This document shows positions 7,502 through 16,380 of a DNA stretch of 64,000 nt, piece after piece (positions within the stretch are counted from its first letter, which is position 1; each line of letters opens with the position of its first letter). This stretch comes from DATDIC01 sp963764525. Its GTDB lineage: Bacteria; Pseudomonadota; Alphaproteobacteria; Acetobacterales; Acetobacteraceae. The stretch lies in the NCBI GenBank assembly GCA_963764525.1, contig CAVXTC010000015.1, forward strand, positions 23,818 to 87,817, written 5' to 3'. A program made the position numbers and the translations under genes. Under the pieces are notes generated by a model. The model did no database searches. It saw only the letters and a program-made list of their open reading frames with translations, and had not been told where the DNA came from.

Positions 7502-8776
7502 ATGCATCTTGCCGAACTCAAGGCGAAATCCCCCGCCGACCTGTTAAGCTTTGCCGAATCGCTACAGATCGAGAACGCGTCGTCGCTGCGCAAGCAGGAC
7601 ATGATGTTCGCGATCCTGAAAAACCTGGCTGAGAACGACCAGGCCATATCAGGCGAAGGCACGCTGGAGATCCTGCCCGACGGATTCGGGTTCCTGCGCA
7701 GCCCGGAAGCCAACTACCTGCCCGGCCCGGACGACATTTACGTCAGCCCGAGCCAGGTGCGCCGCTTCGGCCTGCGTACCGGCGATTCGGTCGAAGGCCA
7801 GATCCGCGCCCCCAAGGACGGAGAGCGGTACTTCGCCCTGCTGAAGCTCAATACCATCAATTTCGAGCCGCCCGAGGCGGTGCGCCACCGGATCAACTTC
7901 GACAACCTGACGCCGCTTTACCCGGATGAGCGGTTGAAGATGGAGGTGGAGAACTTCCAGTCGGTGGCGAAGGGTCCCGGCAAGGACTTCACACCGCGGG
8001 TGATCGACCTGATCAGCCCGATCGGCAAAGGCCAGCGCGCCCTGATCGTGGCGCCGCCGCGCACCGGCAAAACGGTGATGCTGCAGAACATCGCCTTCGC
8101 CATCGCCGCCAACCATCCCGAAGTGTTCCTGATCGTGCTGCTGATCGACGAACGCCCGGAAGAAGTCACCGACATGGCCCGATCCGTGAAGGGCGAAGTC
8201 ATCAGCTCCACTTTCGACGAACCGGCGACGCGCCACGTGCAGGTGACCGAGATGGTGCTGGAAAAAGCCAAGCGCCTGGTTGAGCACAAACGCGACGTGG
8301 TGATCCTGCTGGACAGCATCACGCGTCTGGCGCGGGCCTACAACACCGTGGTGCCGAGCTCCGGCAAGGTGCTGACCGGCGGTGTGGACGCCAACGCCCT
8401 GCAACGACCGAAGCGCTTCTTCGGCGCCGCACGCAACATCGAGGAAGGCGGCAGCCTGACCATCATCGCCACCGCGTTGATCGACACCGGCAGCCGCATG
8501 GACGAGGTCATCTTCGAGGAGTTCAAGGGCACCGGTAACTCGGAAATCATCCTGGACCGCAAGCTGTCCGACAAGCGCAGCTTCCCGGCGATCGACATCA
8601 CCAAGTCGGGCACCCGCAAGGAAGAACTGCTGGTCGAGAAAAGCACGCTGTCGAAGATGTGGGTGCTGCGCCGCATCCTGAATCCGATGGGCACCGTGGA
8701 TGCGATGGAGTTCCTGCTCGACAAGCTGAAATACAGCAAGACCAACAACGATTTCTTCGATGCGATGAACACGTGA
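7502..8776 (+). CDS. rho: Transcription termination factor Rho
   Basis: Hexameric RNA helicase that ends transcription of untranslated RNA. It has 424 residues, the normal length for alphaproteobacteria. The N-terminal Rho_N helical part starts with LAELKAKSPADLLSFAESL; the RNA-binding cold-shock fold follows (LEILPDGFGFLRSPEANYLPG, with the RNP-like GFGFLR). The ATPase domain has Walker A in APPRTGKTVML near residue 182, Walker B in VVILLDSITRLARAYN near residue 267, and the Q/R-loop segment with GGVDANALQRPKRFFGAARN. The start is ATG 7502. The frame is fully intact. In many alphaproteobacteria mnmE follows rho directly; here mnmE lies about 36 kb away on the opposite strand. Confidence 0.97.
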   Translation: MHLAELKAKSPADLLSFAESLQIENASSLRKQDMMFAILKNLAENDQAISGEGTLEILPDGFGFLRSPEANYLPGPDDIYVSPSQVRRFGLRTGDSVEGQIRAPKDGERYFALLKLNTINFEPPEAVRHRINFDNLTPLYPDERLKMEVENFQSVAKGPGKDFTPRVIDLISPIGKGQRALIVAPPRTGKTVMLQNIAFAIAANHPEVFLIVLLIDERPEEVTDMARSVKGEVISSTFDEPATRHVQVTEMVLEKAKRLVEHKRDVVILLDSITRLARAYNTVVPSSGKVLTGGVDANALQRPKRFFGAARNIEEGGSLTIIATALIDTGSRMDEVIFEEFKGTGNSEIILDRKLSDKRSFPAIDITKSGTRKEELLVEKSTLSKMWVLRRILNPMGTVDAMEFLLDKLKYSKTNNDFFDAMNT

Positions 8777-8794
8777 CGACCGCCGCGGAACGTG

Positions 8795-8822
8795 ACCTCC
8801 CCTCCCCTTGCGGGAGGGGGCT
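8795..8822. repeat. CCTCCCC palindrome downstream of rho
   Basis: CCCTCCCCTTGCGGGAGGGG forms a strong hairpin about 20 bases after the rho stop and is followed by further G and T runs. It may end transcription of rho, but it belongs to the same dispersed family as the elements at 2075, 6105 and 27841. Confidence 0.6.
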
Positions 8823-8923
8823 GGGGGGTTTCCCCCGGTCATCAGCCCCGCTGTCGAAACCGCCCCGGCAAATTCTGCCGACCCCGCGGCCCCGTCATTC
8901 CCCCCCGTCATTCCCGCGCCCCC

Positions 8924-9003
8924 CGTCATTCCCGCGAAAGCGGGAACCCAGGCCCGCAACACCGGAGCAGCCCGTGAATTCCCGCTTTCCGGCGGGGATG
9001 ACG
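8924..9003. repeat. REP-pair (REPIN-like) element between rho and the next gene
   Basis: Two imperfect hairpins in inverted orientation about 80 bases end to end. The left arm begins CGTCATTCCCGCGAAAGCGG; the right arm, read on the minus strand, begins CGTCATCCCCGCCGGAAAGC. Two further partial copies of CCCCGTCATTCC precede it at about 8891 and 8904. The same pair architecture, with the same CGTCAT ends, occurs at 45962-46045 in front of mnmE. Such REP pairs are known as REPINs in proteobacteria; no REP-associated tyrosine transposase gene is in the window. Confidence 0.7.
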
Positions 9004-9034
9004 CCGATTGGCACGGCCAATGCACCGATCGTGC

Positions 9035-10171
9035 ATGATCGAAGCAATAACCGTCATCGGCGACCTGCTGCGGCCCAATGGCCGCGGGCAGCCGGGCGGC
9101 ACGGACCGGCCCACCCTGTGGCTGTTCAATGCCCTCAAACGCCAGCTTGCTCTGGTCGCCGGGCTGCCGGTCGAGCCGCTCACCCCGACCACCAGCCCGG
9201 AACTGCGCGACTGGATCGGATCGTTGCGTCCGGCCGCAATGGCCGACGCGCACTGGGCATCGATCTATCACGATCTTTCGTGCTCAACCCTGCTGCCAAC
9301 GCACGTGCTCGACCGTCTGCGCCGCCGCTTCTGCGTCGGCTACGAGTTGCCGCCCTGGCTGGTGAGGGTGCTGGACCGGCACGAAATCCCCTACATCGAT
9401 CTGCGTCTGCACCCGGTCCGCTTCCTGGATGATCTGATCTTCGCCGCCCGTGCATCGCGCCCGGAAACCCAGGCCGCGCTGCTCGATTTCGCGATGCCGG
9501 AGACCGAAATCATCGCCACCGCCGGCCTGCGCGAGGCGATGTGCCAGTTCATCTCCGAAGCAACCGTTCCACATGATACGCTGCTGGTGATCGGCCAGCG
9601 TCCGTTCGATTCCAGCCAGATCGTCGATGGCGGCTTCTTCGACGCGTTCCCGCTCGCGGCCGAGATCCACGCCATCTGTCAGCGCCACCCGGCGGTTATT
9701 CTGAAACCGCATCCGCTGGACCGCGAGCACAGCCTGCTGCTGGTGGCCGCCGCCACCCCGGGGCGGCCGGTGAGCGTGGTCGCCGACAACCTGTATCGCA
9801 TGCTGTCGCTGCCGCAGATCAGCACGGTGCTGACGGTCAATTCCAGCGTCGCGCACGAGGCGCCGTATTTCGGCAAGCGCGTTCACACCCTGGCGCCGCT
9901 GCCCATGCGAATCGCCTGGCGCGGTGCGGCGTCAGAGCCCGATGCGCACGTCTCGCTCGATGATCGCGTGCTGACGCCGGATTTCTGGCGCCGCGTGCTG
10001 GCCCCGCATGCCGGCGTGTCCGCGCCGGACGGGATGCGCCTGCGCGCCAAGCCAAACCGGCTGCGCATCGCGCTGGATAGTTTCTGGAATTACCAGGAGA
10101 TCGACACAGATCGGATTCCTCGAGCCGGGGCGGCCACACCCGGGGGCCGGGAACGTAACGGTTGTCTCTGA
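9035..10171 (+). CDS. Capsule-polysaccharide-synthesis-like protein
   Basis: A soluble protein of about 378 residues that resembles the Kps/Lip-type capsule proteins with a GT-B-like fold. The supporting segment is the C-terminal half: a conserved VILKPHPLDREH near residue 228, then VVADNLYRMLSLP, then TVLTVNSSVAHEAPYFGKRVHTL, matching the usual HP motif followed by a Ser-rich turn and a Glu-containing segment of that fold. I chose ATG 9035 (MIEAITVIGDLL); ATG 9008 in the same frame would add nine residues but lies close to the REP pair. The gene stands alone, with a repeat on each side and no other capsule gene in the window, so its role is an inference. The last 15 or so residues are low-complexity. 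Confidence 0.45.
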   Translation: MIEAITVIGDLLRPNGRGQPGGTDRPTLWLFNALKRQLALVAGLPVEPLTPTTSPELRDWIGSLRPAAMADAHWASIYHDLSCSTLLPTHVLDRLRRRFCVGYELPPWLVRVLDRHEIPYIDLRLHPVRFLDDLIFAARASRPETQAALLDFAMPETEIIATAGLREAMCQFISEATVPHDTLLVIGQRPFDSSQIVDGGFFDAFPLAAEIHAICQRHPAVILKPHPLDREHSLLLVAAATPGRPVSVVADNLYRMLSLPQISTVLTVNSSVAHEAPYFGKRVHTLAPLPMRIAWRGAASEPDAHVSLDDRVLTPDFWRRVLAPHAGVSAPDGMRLRAKPNRLRIALDSFWNYQEIDTDRIPRAGAATPGGRERNGCL

Positions 10172-10491
10172 ATTGACCGCGCCGCTGCCGGTCATTCACT
10201 TAAACCGGAGCTCCCCGGGCCGTGGCGGGAATCCCAAATACTGGGCGGGAACCGCTGGGTGCCGTAAGTTTTACCAAGCGGCGAAAAGGTTGACGTACGC
10301 GAGAGGCTCGCGGCCTCGATGTAGGTCGGATAAGCGCAGCGCAATCCGCCGTGACGGTGGCGGAATGCGCTGCGCTTTTCCGCCCTACCGTGCACGCATG
10401 ACCGGCCGTGGAAGAGTCACTCTTTTCGACGTTTGGTATTAGCGTGCATCAATCTTATCGGCGGAACCGGAACCGGAACCGGAAGCGGGAG
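10172..10491. other. Intergenic region with repeat and promoter of the oxidoreductase
   Basis: 320 bases without a supportable gene. It holds the large palindrome at 10321-10388, its tail sequence (about 10385-10415) that recurs near 44573-44600, and three and a half copies of the hexamer GGAACC at 10463-10486 just before the next start codon. Confidence 0.5.
10321..10388. repeat. Large palindrome, GTAGG...GCGCTGCGC...CCTAC family
   Basis: A 68-base imperfect inverted repeat. The right arm reads GGCGGAATGCGCTGCGCTTT then TCCGCCCTAC; the left arm is its degenerate complement. A second copy at 56702-56770 has a nearly identical right arm (the 30-base arm is the same) and a more diverged left arm. 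Both lie between genes. Confidence 0.75.
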
Positions 10492-11463
10492 ATGACGATG
10501 CGGGCGCTGCAATTTCGTGAATTCGGAGATCCGTCGAAACTCAGGCTGATCGATCTTCCCGACCCCCGGCCGGACCCGGCCATCGCGGTCGTACGGGTCC
10601 AGGCTGCCTCGGTGAACCCAAGCGACGTCAAAAATGTCGAAGGCGCGATGGAGGGCACGACGCTGCCCCGCGTGCCCGGGCGCGACTTCTCCGGGGTGGT
10701 GGAGAACGGGCCCGATGGCTGGGTCGGTGCCGAGGTGTGGGGCACTGGTGGCGATATCGGCTTCACGCAGGACGGCACCCACGCCGAGCGGATCGGTATC
10801 CCGATCGATTCACTCGTGCGCAAGCCGCGCAACCTGTCTCATGAGGTTGCCTCGGCGATCGGCGTCAATTTCATCATTGCGTGGCTTGGCACCATGACGT
10901 ACGCGCAATTAGTTACAGGGGAGACGATCGCCGTCGTGGGCGTGGGTGGCGGGGTCGGCGGGGCGGTGACCCAGCTTGCCAAGGCTCAGGGGGCGCGGGT
11001 CATCGGGGTTGACCGCAAGCCGCCGCCACCCGAATCACCTGCTGGCCGCCTGATCGACGACTTCGTGTCGAGCGACGGCGACCTGCCCGCCGAAATCAGG
11101 AAGCTGACCGGGGGTACCGGGGCGCAGGTGGTTTTCGATGCGGTGGGCGGCGTTCTTTTTGAGCCATCGCTGCTGTCGCTCGCCCGGCATGGCCGTCTGA
11201 TCGAGATCAGCAGCACGGGCAAGCGCCGCGTTTCGTTCGACGTGGTCCAGTTCTACCACAATGAGAGCCGCATCTTCGGCGCCGACAGCCGCAAGCTTGA
11301 CGCGCGGGAATCGGGGAGGCTGCTCGCCGGCCTGGTGCCGGGCTTCGAGAGCGGGACATATCTGCCGCCGGCCATCGCCCGGACCTATCGGCTGGAAGAT
11401 GGTGTCGCGGCTTATCAGGCGGTTGCCGAGGGAACCATCGGCCGGGTTGTGATCTGTCCCTGA
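10492..11463 (+). CDS. Quinone oxidoreductase-like, NAD(P)-dependent medium-chain dehydrogenase
   Basis: A 323-residue zinc-independent medium-chain dehydrogenase/reductase of the quinone oxidoreductase (Qor-like) group, expected to reduce quinones or enones with NADPH. The GroES-like N-terminal domain has ASVNPSDVKNVEG near residue 38 and LPRVPGRDFSGVVE near residue 55. The Rossmann domain has the nucleotide-binding VVGVGGGVGGAVTQLAKAQGA near residue 145 and VFDAVGG near residue 213. The structural and catalytic zinc cysteines of alcohol dehydrogenases are missing. The start is ATG 10492; ATG 10498 is also possible. The ribosome-binding region is embedded in a GGAACC hexamer array. The CoA-transferase gene follows after 145 bases on the same strand. 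Confidence 0.8.
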   Translation: MTMRALQFREFGDPSKLRLIDLPDPRPDPAIAVVRVQAASVNPSDVKNVEGAMEGTTLPRVPGRDFSGVVENGPDGWVGAEVWGTGGDIGFTQDGTHAERIGIPIDSLVRKPRNLSHEVASAIGVNFIIAWLGTMTYAQLVTGETIAVVGVGGGVGGAVTQLAKAQGARVIGVDRKPPPPESPAGRLIDDFVSSDGDLPAEIRKLTGGTGAQVVFDAVGGVLFEPSLLSLARHGRLIEISSTGKRRVSFDVVQFYHNESRIFGADSRKLDARESGRLLAGLVPGFESGTYLPPAIARTYRLEDGVAAYQAVAEGTIGRVVICP

Positions 11464-11608
11464 AGGCACCCATCCCGCCATGCGCAATCCCGGACTCTCT
11501 CAACTTCCGGTGACGCCCGATCCGCGGCGGCGCGGCGCGACCATCTTGCCTGCCCGAGCATTGCGCCGGCAATGTGCGGCCGCCGCCGCCGACCATCTGG
11601 AGCCCCGC

Positions 11609-12814
11609 ATGACCGATCCGACCGGCCCCCTCAAGGGGCTTCGCGTGTTCGACCTGACCCGCGTACTCGCCGGACCGACCTGCACGCAGATGCTGGCGGA
11701 TCTCGGCGCGGACGTGATCAAGATAGAAAAACCCGGCAGCGGCGACGACACGCGCGGTTTCGCACCCCCGTTCATGCCGGGGACGCAGGAGAGCGCCTAC
11801 TTCACCGGTGTCAACCGCAACAAGCAGTCTGTCACGCTGGACATCGCGCGCCCCGAGGGGCAGGCGATCGCCCGCCGCCTGATCGCCCAATGCGATATCC
11901 TGGCGGAGAACTTCAAGGTCGGCGCGCTGGCGAAATACGGGCTTTCGTATGAGCAGCTTCGTGGTGACTTCCCGCGGCTGATCTACTGCTCGATCACCGG
12001 CTTCGGGCAGACCGGGCCGTATGCGCCGCGCCCGGGCTATGACAGCCTGATCCAGGCCATGGGCGGCGTCATGAGCCTGACCGGCGAGCCCGAGGGCCTG
12101 CCGCAGAAGGTCGGGGTCCCCGTCGCCGATCTGTTCGCCGGACTGTATGGGTGCATCGGCATTCTGGCAGCGCTGCGCCATCGCGATGCAACCGGCGAGG
12201 GCCAGCAGATCGATATCGGCATGCTGGATACCCACGTGGCGTGGCTGGCCAACCAGGGAATGAACTACCTGGCAACGCGGGAGAACCCTGCGCGGCTCGG
12301 CAACCAGCATCCGAACATCGTTCCGTATCAGGTGTTTCCGACCGCCGACGGCTATATCGTGCTGTCGATCGGTAACGATCCCACGTTCAAGCGGTTCTGC
12401 GAGAGCTTCGCGCTGGAGCACCTGCTGGAACACCCGCACTTCGCCACCAATGCGGCGCGCGTGCAGAACCGCCAGCTTGTTACCGACACGCTGACACCGT
12501 TACTGCGACAGCACGGGACCAACTGGTGGGTGGAAAGACTGGAATCGCTGAAGATCGGCTGCGGCCCGATCAACAAGCTGTCGGAGGTGTTCGCGGACCC
12601 GCAGGTGAAGGCGCGTGGCATGGTGGTGGAGATGCCGGGCCACGGCGGGACGAACGTGGCGGTGATAGCCAATCCGGTGCGTCTTTCGGCCACGCCGCCC
12701 GACTACCGCATCGCTCCGCCCCGCCTGGGGGAGCATACCGATACGGTGCTGGCGGAACGGCTGGGGGTGGGTGCGGAGGAACTGGCGGGGTTAAGGGAGA
12801 GGGGTGTCATTTAG
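11609..12814 (+). CDS. Class III CoA-transferase (CaiB/BaiF family)
   Basis: Transfers CoA between carboxylic acids through an aspartyl-CoA intermediate. It has 401 residues, the family length. The N-terminal part shows LKGLRVFDLTRVLAGPTCTQMLADLGADVIKIE (residues 6 on, the canonical opening), then VNRNKQSVTLD. The catalytic Asp is in VGVPVADLFAGLYG near residue 170. The family's GQQIDIGMLDTHVAWL and IVPYQVFPTADGYIV follow. The start is ATG 11609; the frame is open for 43 codons before it, but those are not family-like. The substrate acid cannot be read from the sequence. It lies tail to tail with the EmrB-type transporter, with only five bases between stop codons. Confidence 0.9.
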   Translation: MTDPTGPLKGLRVFDLTRVLAGPTCTQMLADLGADVIKIEKPGSGDDTRGFAPPFMPGTQESAYFTGVNRNKQSVTLDIARPEGQAIARRLIAQCDILAENFKVGALAKYGLSYEQLRGDFPRLIYCSITGFGQTGPYAPRPGYDSLIQAMGGVMSLTGEPEGLPQKVGVPVADLFAGLYGCIGILAALRHRDATGEGQQIDIGMLDTHVAWLANQGMNYLATRENPARLGNQHPNIVPYQVFPTADGYIVLSIGNDPTFKRFCESFALEHLLEHPHFATNAARVQNRQLVTDTLTPLLRQHGTNWWVERLESLKIGCGPINKLSEVFADPQVKARGMVVEMPGHGGTNVAVIANPVRLSATPPDYRIAPPRLGEHTDTVLAERLGVGAEELAGLRERGVI

Positions 12815-12819
12815 GAGAT

Positions 12820-14442
12820 CTACTCGCCTCCTCCGATCCGAGCGCCTTTCTCTGCGACAGAGCGTTTCATCAGCAGCACGACGAACACAAGCGCGACCAT
12901 GACAACGGCCAGCACCCAGAACACATCGAAGTAGGCGAGCGCCGACGCCTGTTGCTGGCGCAGGTTTGCGAGCGTCTGCAAGGCCAGTTGCTGCGCGGCG
13001 ACCGGATCGCCGGTCTGTTGCAGGAACGGTGCGGACGCCTGATCAAGGAAGGAACGCGCAGCCGCGTTGAAGGGATCGAGCCATTCGCCAAGACGGAGAC
13101 TGTGGAACTGGTCACGGCGCTCCTGCATCGTCTGCGCCAGCGAGGTCCCGACGCTGCCGCCCTCGTTGCGCAGGAGGCTCAACAGACCGACCGCCGCCCC
13201 GCGCAGCGCGAGGGGCGTATAGAGGTAAGCCGCCACGTTTGCGGGGGCGAAGCACATCGCAAGCCCGACGATCAGCACCACCCGCGGCCAGACGGCCTGG
13301 CCCGGACTGATGTCCAGGTTCATCTGCGACATCCAGTAATTCCCCGCGGCCATGGTTAACAGACCGGCGGCAATCACCCACCGTGCATCGGTTCCACGAC
13401 CGAGCGTGCGCCCCACGAACGGCATGGCGACGACGGCAAAGAAGCCGGCCGGCGACATGACCAGTCCGGCATTCAGTGCATCGTAGCCGAACAGCGACTG
13501 GAGCAGGGCAGGCAACGAGGTGCTGGCAGCATACAGCACCGCGTAGGCGCCAAAGATGATGATGCAGCAGGCGATGAAATTCCGTTCACGCAACGGGCGG
13601 AAATTGACCACCGGATTCGGATGGCGCAATTCCCAGAAGATCAGCCCGGCCAGGCCCACCGCGAACAAGATCGCCAACGTCTGCACACGCCAGAACGGGT
13701 CGCCCAGCCAGTCCCATTCCTGGCCCTTGCTGAGCATCACCTCCCAACAGACCATGACGATGACCAGCAGCGACAGGCCAATGCCGTCAAAGCTGAACGG
13801 TCGCCGCCGCAACTCCTTGCGCTCTGCCGTGAGGTAATCGGGGTCCCGGAGTGTGATGGCACACGCACCCAGGGCCAGGAGGCCGATGGGGACGTTGATG
13901 AAGAACACCCACCGCCAGGAGTAGCTGTCGGTTATCCAGCCGCCGAGCGTCGGACCGACGACGGGCGCGATCAGCGCGGCAAAGCCGAACAGCGTCATGG
14001 CCATGCCTTGCCGCTCGACCGGGAAGGCGTCCAGCAGCACGCCCTGGCTCGACGGCTGAAGACCACCGCCGGCAAGACCCTGGATCACGCGGAACAGGAT
14101 CAGTTGCCCGAGCCCCGTCGCCACGCCGCACAGTCCGGACGCGAGGGTGAAAACGGCGATGGACAGCAGGAAATAGTTGCGGCGCCCAAGATGCGCGATC
14201 AGCCAGCCGGTGATGGGCAGGATGATCGCGTTTGCGGCAAGGTAGCTGGTGATGACCCATTCGCCGTCATCGACCGTGGCCGACAGCCCGCCTGCGATAT
14301 AGCGCAGCGCCACGACCGCGATCGTGGTGTCCAGCACCTCCATGAAGGTCGGCACCACGACAACAGCGGCAACGACCCAGGGGTTTATCGCCGCGGGGGA
14401 TCGGGACTTCAGGGGTGTCGACGACAGTGTCGCGCCGGTCAT
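12820..14442 (-). CDS. DHA2-family multidrug efflux permease (EmrB/QacA type)
   Basis: An inner-membrane proton antiporter of 540 residues with 14 predicted membrane segments, the DHA2 arrangement. Motif C-like PVVGPTLGGWITDSYSWRWVFFINVPIG (residues 152 on) is the family signature, and DTTIAVVALRYIAGGL matches the first helix (motif D1). GRRNYFLLS follows helix 2. The start overlaps the adaptor gene stop by ATGA, so the two proteins are translationally coupled and should form an EmrAB-like pump that needs an outer-membrane TolC-type channel; no such channel gene is nearby. The substrate is unknown. Confidence 0.92.
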   Translation of the reverse strand: MTGATLSSTPLKSRSPAAINPWVVAAVVVVPTFMEVLDTTIAVVALRYIAGGLSATVDDGEWVITSYLAANAIILPITGWLIAHLGRRNYFLLSIAVFTLASGLCGVATGLGQLILFRVIQGLAGGGLQPSSQGVLLDAFPVERQGMAMTLFGFAALIAPVVGPTLGGWITDSYSWRWVFFINVPIGLLALGACAITLRDPDYLTAERKELRRRPFSFDGIGLSLLVIVMVCWEVMLSKGQEWDWLGDPFWRVQTLAILFAVGLAGLIFWELRHPNPVVNFRPLRERNFIACCIIIFGAYAVLYAASTSLPALLQSLFGYDALNAGLVMSPAGFFAVVAMPFVGRTLGRGTDARWVIAAGLLTMAAGNYWMSQMNLDISPGQAVWPRVVLIVGLAMCFAPANVAAYLYTPLALRGAAVGLLSLLRNEGGSVGTSLAQTMQERRDQFHSLRLGEWLDPFNAAARSFLDQASAPFLQQTGDPVAAQQLALQTLANLRQQQASALAYFDVFWVLAVVMVALVFVVLLMKRSVAEKGARIGGGE

Positions 14443-15878
14443 TGCCTGCTGCCCGACGCGCTGGCGGTCGGACCAGGGCTCGGAGACGGCGACATATAGG
14501 TTTGGGGCGCGTAGGCCTGGAGAAACTTCCCGGCATCGGGTCCGGTTGGCGGCTTATTGATATAGACGTACGGAACGACCGAAGTGCCGATGAACAGAGG
14601 TGTCTGATCGGCGTTGTAACCGACGAGATCGATCCGGACCGGCAACCGCTGGACCACCTTGACGAAATTGCCCGTGGCATTCTCCGGGGGAAGAAGCGCG
14701 AGGGTCGATCCGGTCCCCTCGGTGAAGCCGGCGATCCGGCCTTTGAACACGTGACTGCCGCCATACATGTCGACGTGCAGATCGACGGGCTGCCCGATGC
14801 GCAGGTCGCGCAACTGGGTTTCCTTGAAGTTGGCGTCAATCCAGATGTCGTTGAGCGAGCGAATCGCCATCAGGTTCTGGCCCACCTGAACATAGTTGCC
14901 CGGATTGACGTTGCGCCGCGTGACGACGCCGTCGATCTCCGCTGTGATATCGCAGTAACGAAGATTCAGTTCGGCCTGCGCGAGATCGCGCCTGGCGGCT
15001 TCGAGTTTCGCCTCGGCCTGCTTGACGGCCGGGGCATTGGCCGCGTATCGGGCGAACGTGGTGTTGACGTCGCCCAGTTTATAGAACTGATCGAGCATCG
15101 CTTTCGGACCCTGGTCGAACGAGTGCACGACGCCAAGCTGAGCGGCGCTCTGAATGAGCGCCGCCTGCGCCTCGAGGACAGACGAAAAGGTCTCGTCGAG
15201 ATCGGGCGGCACCTGGCCGAGATCGCCGCCCGCGCCAGGTTGAGCCGGCAGCCCCAGCGAGACGCGTATCTGGGAGACTTCGGCCAGGGTCTGGGCGAGT
15301 TCCGCGCCAGCCGTCGTCAGCTCCGCTTGCCGCTGGTCGTATACCTCACGCGACACATCGGCCCTGGCGACGAGCTGCTGCGCCCGATCGAATTCAACCT
15401 GCGCCAGCGCCAGTGCGGCCTTGCTCTTGCCGATAGCGGCGACCCGCGCATGCAGGAGAGCGACCTGGCTGTCGACACCCTCCACGGCGCGTTGCAGGTT
15501 CCAGCGCTGGCTCATTGCCTGCGCTTCGATCGCGCGCGCCGCCGCGGTGGCTGCTTGCAGGTCTGCTTTCGCGGTATCGACCGCTGCCTGCTTCTCGGAA
15601 GCCGCAACCCGGTACGGCTCCTTGTCCAACTCGGCGAGGAGATCGCCCTTGTGCACACGGTTGTTGTCATCCACCAGAACGCGGGAAATCTGTCCTGCCA
15701 CGCGGGGCGCGACAAACGTCACGTGCCCATTCACGAATGCGTCGTCCGTGGAGACGGTGTTGAGCATCTCCTCGATCAACGGGATGCCGAACACAAGGAG
15801 AACCGCCAGGACAGCAACACCGAGCACACCGGCCAGAAGCATTCGCGTCCGCGTAGCCTTTCGGGCCTTCTGCGGCAC
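14439..15878 (-). CDS. EmrA/HlyD-type membrane fusion protein of a multidrug efflux pump
   Basis: The periplasmic adaptor partner of the DHA2 permease downstream. After a basic N-terminus it has one membrane helix (MLLAGVLGVAVLAVLLVFGI), then the EmrA hallmark TVSTDDAFVNGHVTFVAPRVAGQI, a biotinyl-lipoyl half, a long alpha-helical hairpin, a second lipoyl half around YCDITAEIDGVVTRRNV, and a beta-barrel. The tail is a Ser/Pro-rich stretch. I give GTG 15878 as the first start that keeps one frame (479 residues). A better N-terminus, MTEQSNTPGSINAQPTAN, begins at ATG 15979 in another frame and would join near 15885 if one base were missing from the sequence. ATG 15842 is the shortest choice. Confidence 0.85.
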   Translation of the reverse strand: MPQKARKATRTRMLLAGVLGVAVLAVLLVFGIPLIEEMLNTVSTDDAFVNGHVTFVAPRVAGQISRVLVDDNNRVHKGDLLAELDKEPYRVAASEKQAAVDTAKADLQAATAAARAIEAQAMSQRWNLQRAVEGVDSQVALLHARVAAIGKSKAALALAQVEFDRAQQLVARADVSREVYDQRQAELTTAGAELAQTLAEVSQIRVSLGLPAQPGAGGDLGQVPPDLDETFSSVLEAQAALIQSAAQLGVVHSFDQGPKAMLDQFYKLGDVNTTFARYAANAPAVKQAEAKLEAARRDLAQAELNLRYCDITAEIDGVVTRRNVNPGNYVQVGQNLMAIRSLNDIWIDANFKETQLRDLRIGQPVDLHVDMYGGSHVFKGRIAGFTEGTGSTLALLPPENATGNFVKVVQRLPVRIDLVGYNADQTPLFIGTSVVPYVYINKPPTGPDAGKFLQAYAPQTYMSPSPSPGPTASASGSRQ

Positions 15879-15975
15879 GTTGCGTCTGCGCGCGGTTTCG
15901 CGTCGTGGGCAGCCGAAGCATCTCCATTCGCTGTCGGTTGCGCATTGATCGAACCTGGCGTGTTGCTTTGCTCGG

Positions 15976-16284
15976 TCATGGCGGGCACCCGTTGCATGAG
16001 ACGAAACGGACGGCGTCCAAATGCCACCATTCGCCCTGACCGGAAAGCCGCCTCGGCCGCCCATAGGAGCCGGCGCATTCCGGCGGGCTTCCTCGAAGGA
16101 GCAAGTCGTCCGTGGCATCCCGGTGGCCCAGGCGGCCAGTCACGAGGACATCTCTGACTGCCACCGCAGGTTCGATTGCCGGATTGTCGCACCCCGCGAA
16201 AATCCAGTGCAAGGCCGATCCTACGAAATCGCTGCCGGTGGCCGGGATTTCTTCGTCACTGCCGATCACGGTCTCCCTCTTCAT
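15976..16284 (-). CDS. Possible small protein upstream of the efflux operon
   Basis: An open frame of 102 residues that I do not recognise. Its TGA overlaps the ATG at 15979, the likely true start of the EmrA-like gene, as ATGA, which would fit translational coupling. It has one hydrophobic patch (SDFVGSALHWIFAG) and several Cys and Trp residues. No domain is visible and the C-terminal half is Arg/Gly-rich, so it may be spurious or frame-shifted. Confidence 0.25.
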   Translation of the reverse strand: MKRETVIGSDEEIPATGSDFVGSALHWIFAGCDNPAIEPAVAVRDVLVTGRLGHRDATDDLLLRGSPPECAGSYGRPRRLSGQGEWWHLDAVRFVSCNGCPP

Positions 16285-16380
16285 GGCGCTCGGTCAATCG
16301 AATGAGTATACTGAGACGGGCGGAAACTACATCGAACAGATCCGTCGCTTACTAAAGCGCCTGGCCTTGAACGAAGGAGT

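Noticed and set aside
8885..8935. CRISPR-like repeats of CCCCGTCATTCC
   Set aside because: Only three partial units with spacers of a few bases, continuous with the REP pair; no cas genes.
7649..9271. 540-codon minus-strand frame over rho
   Set aside because: High-GC antisense shadow of rho and the following repeats.
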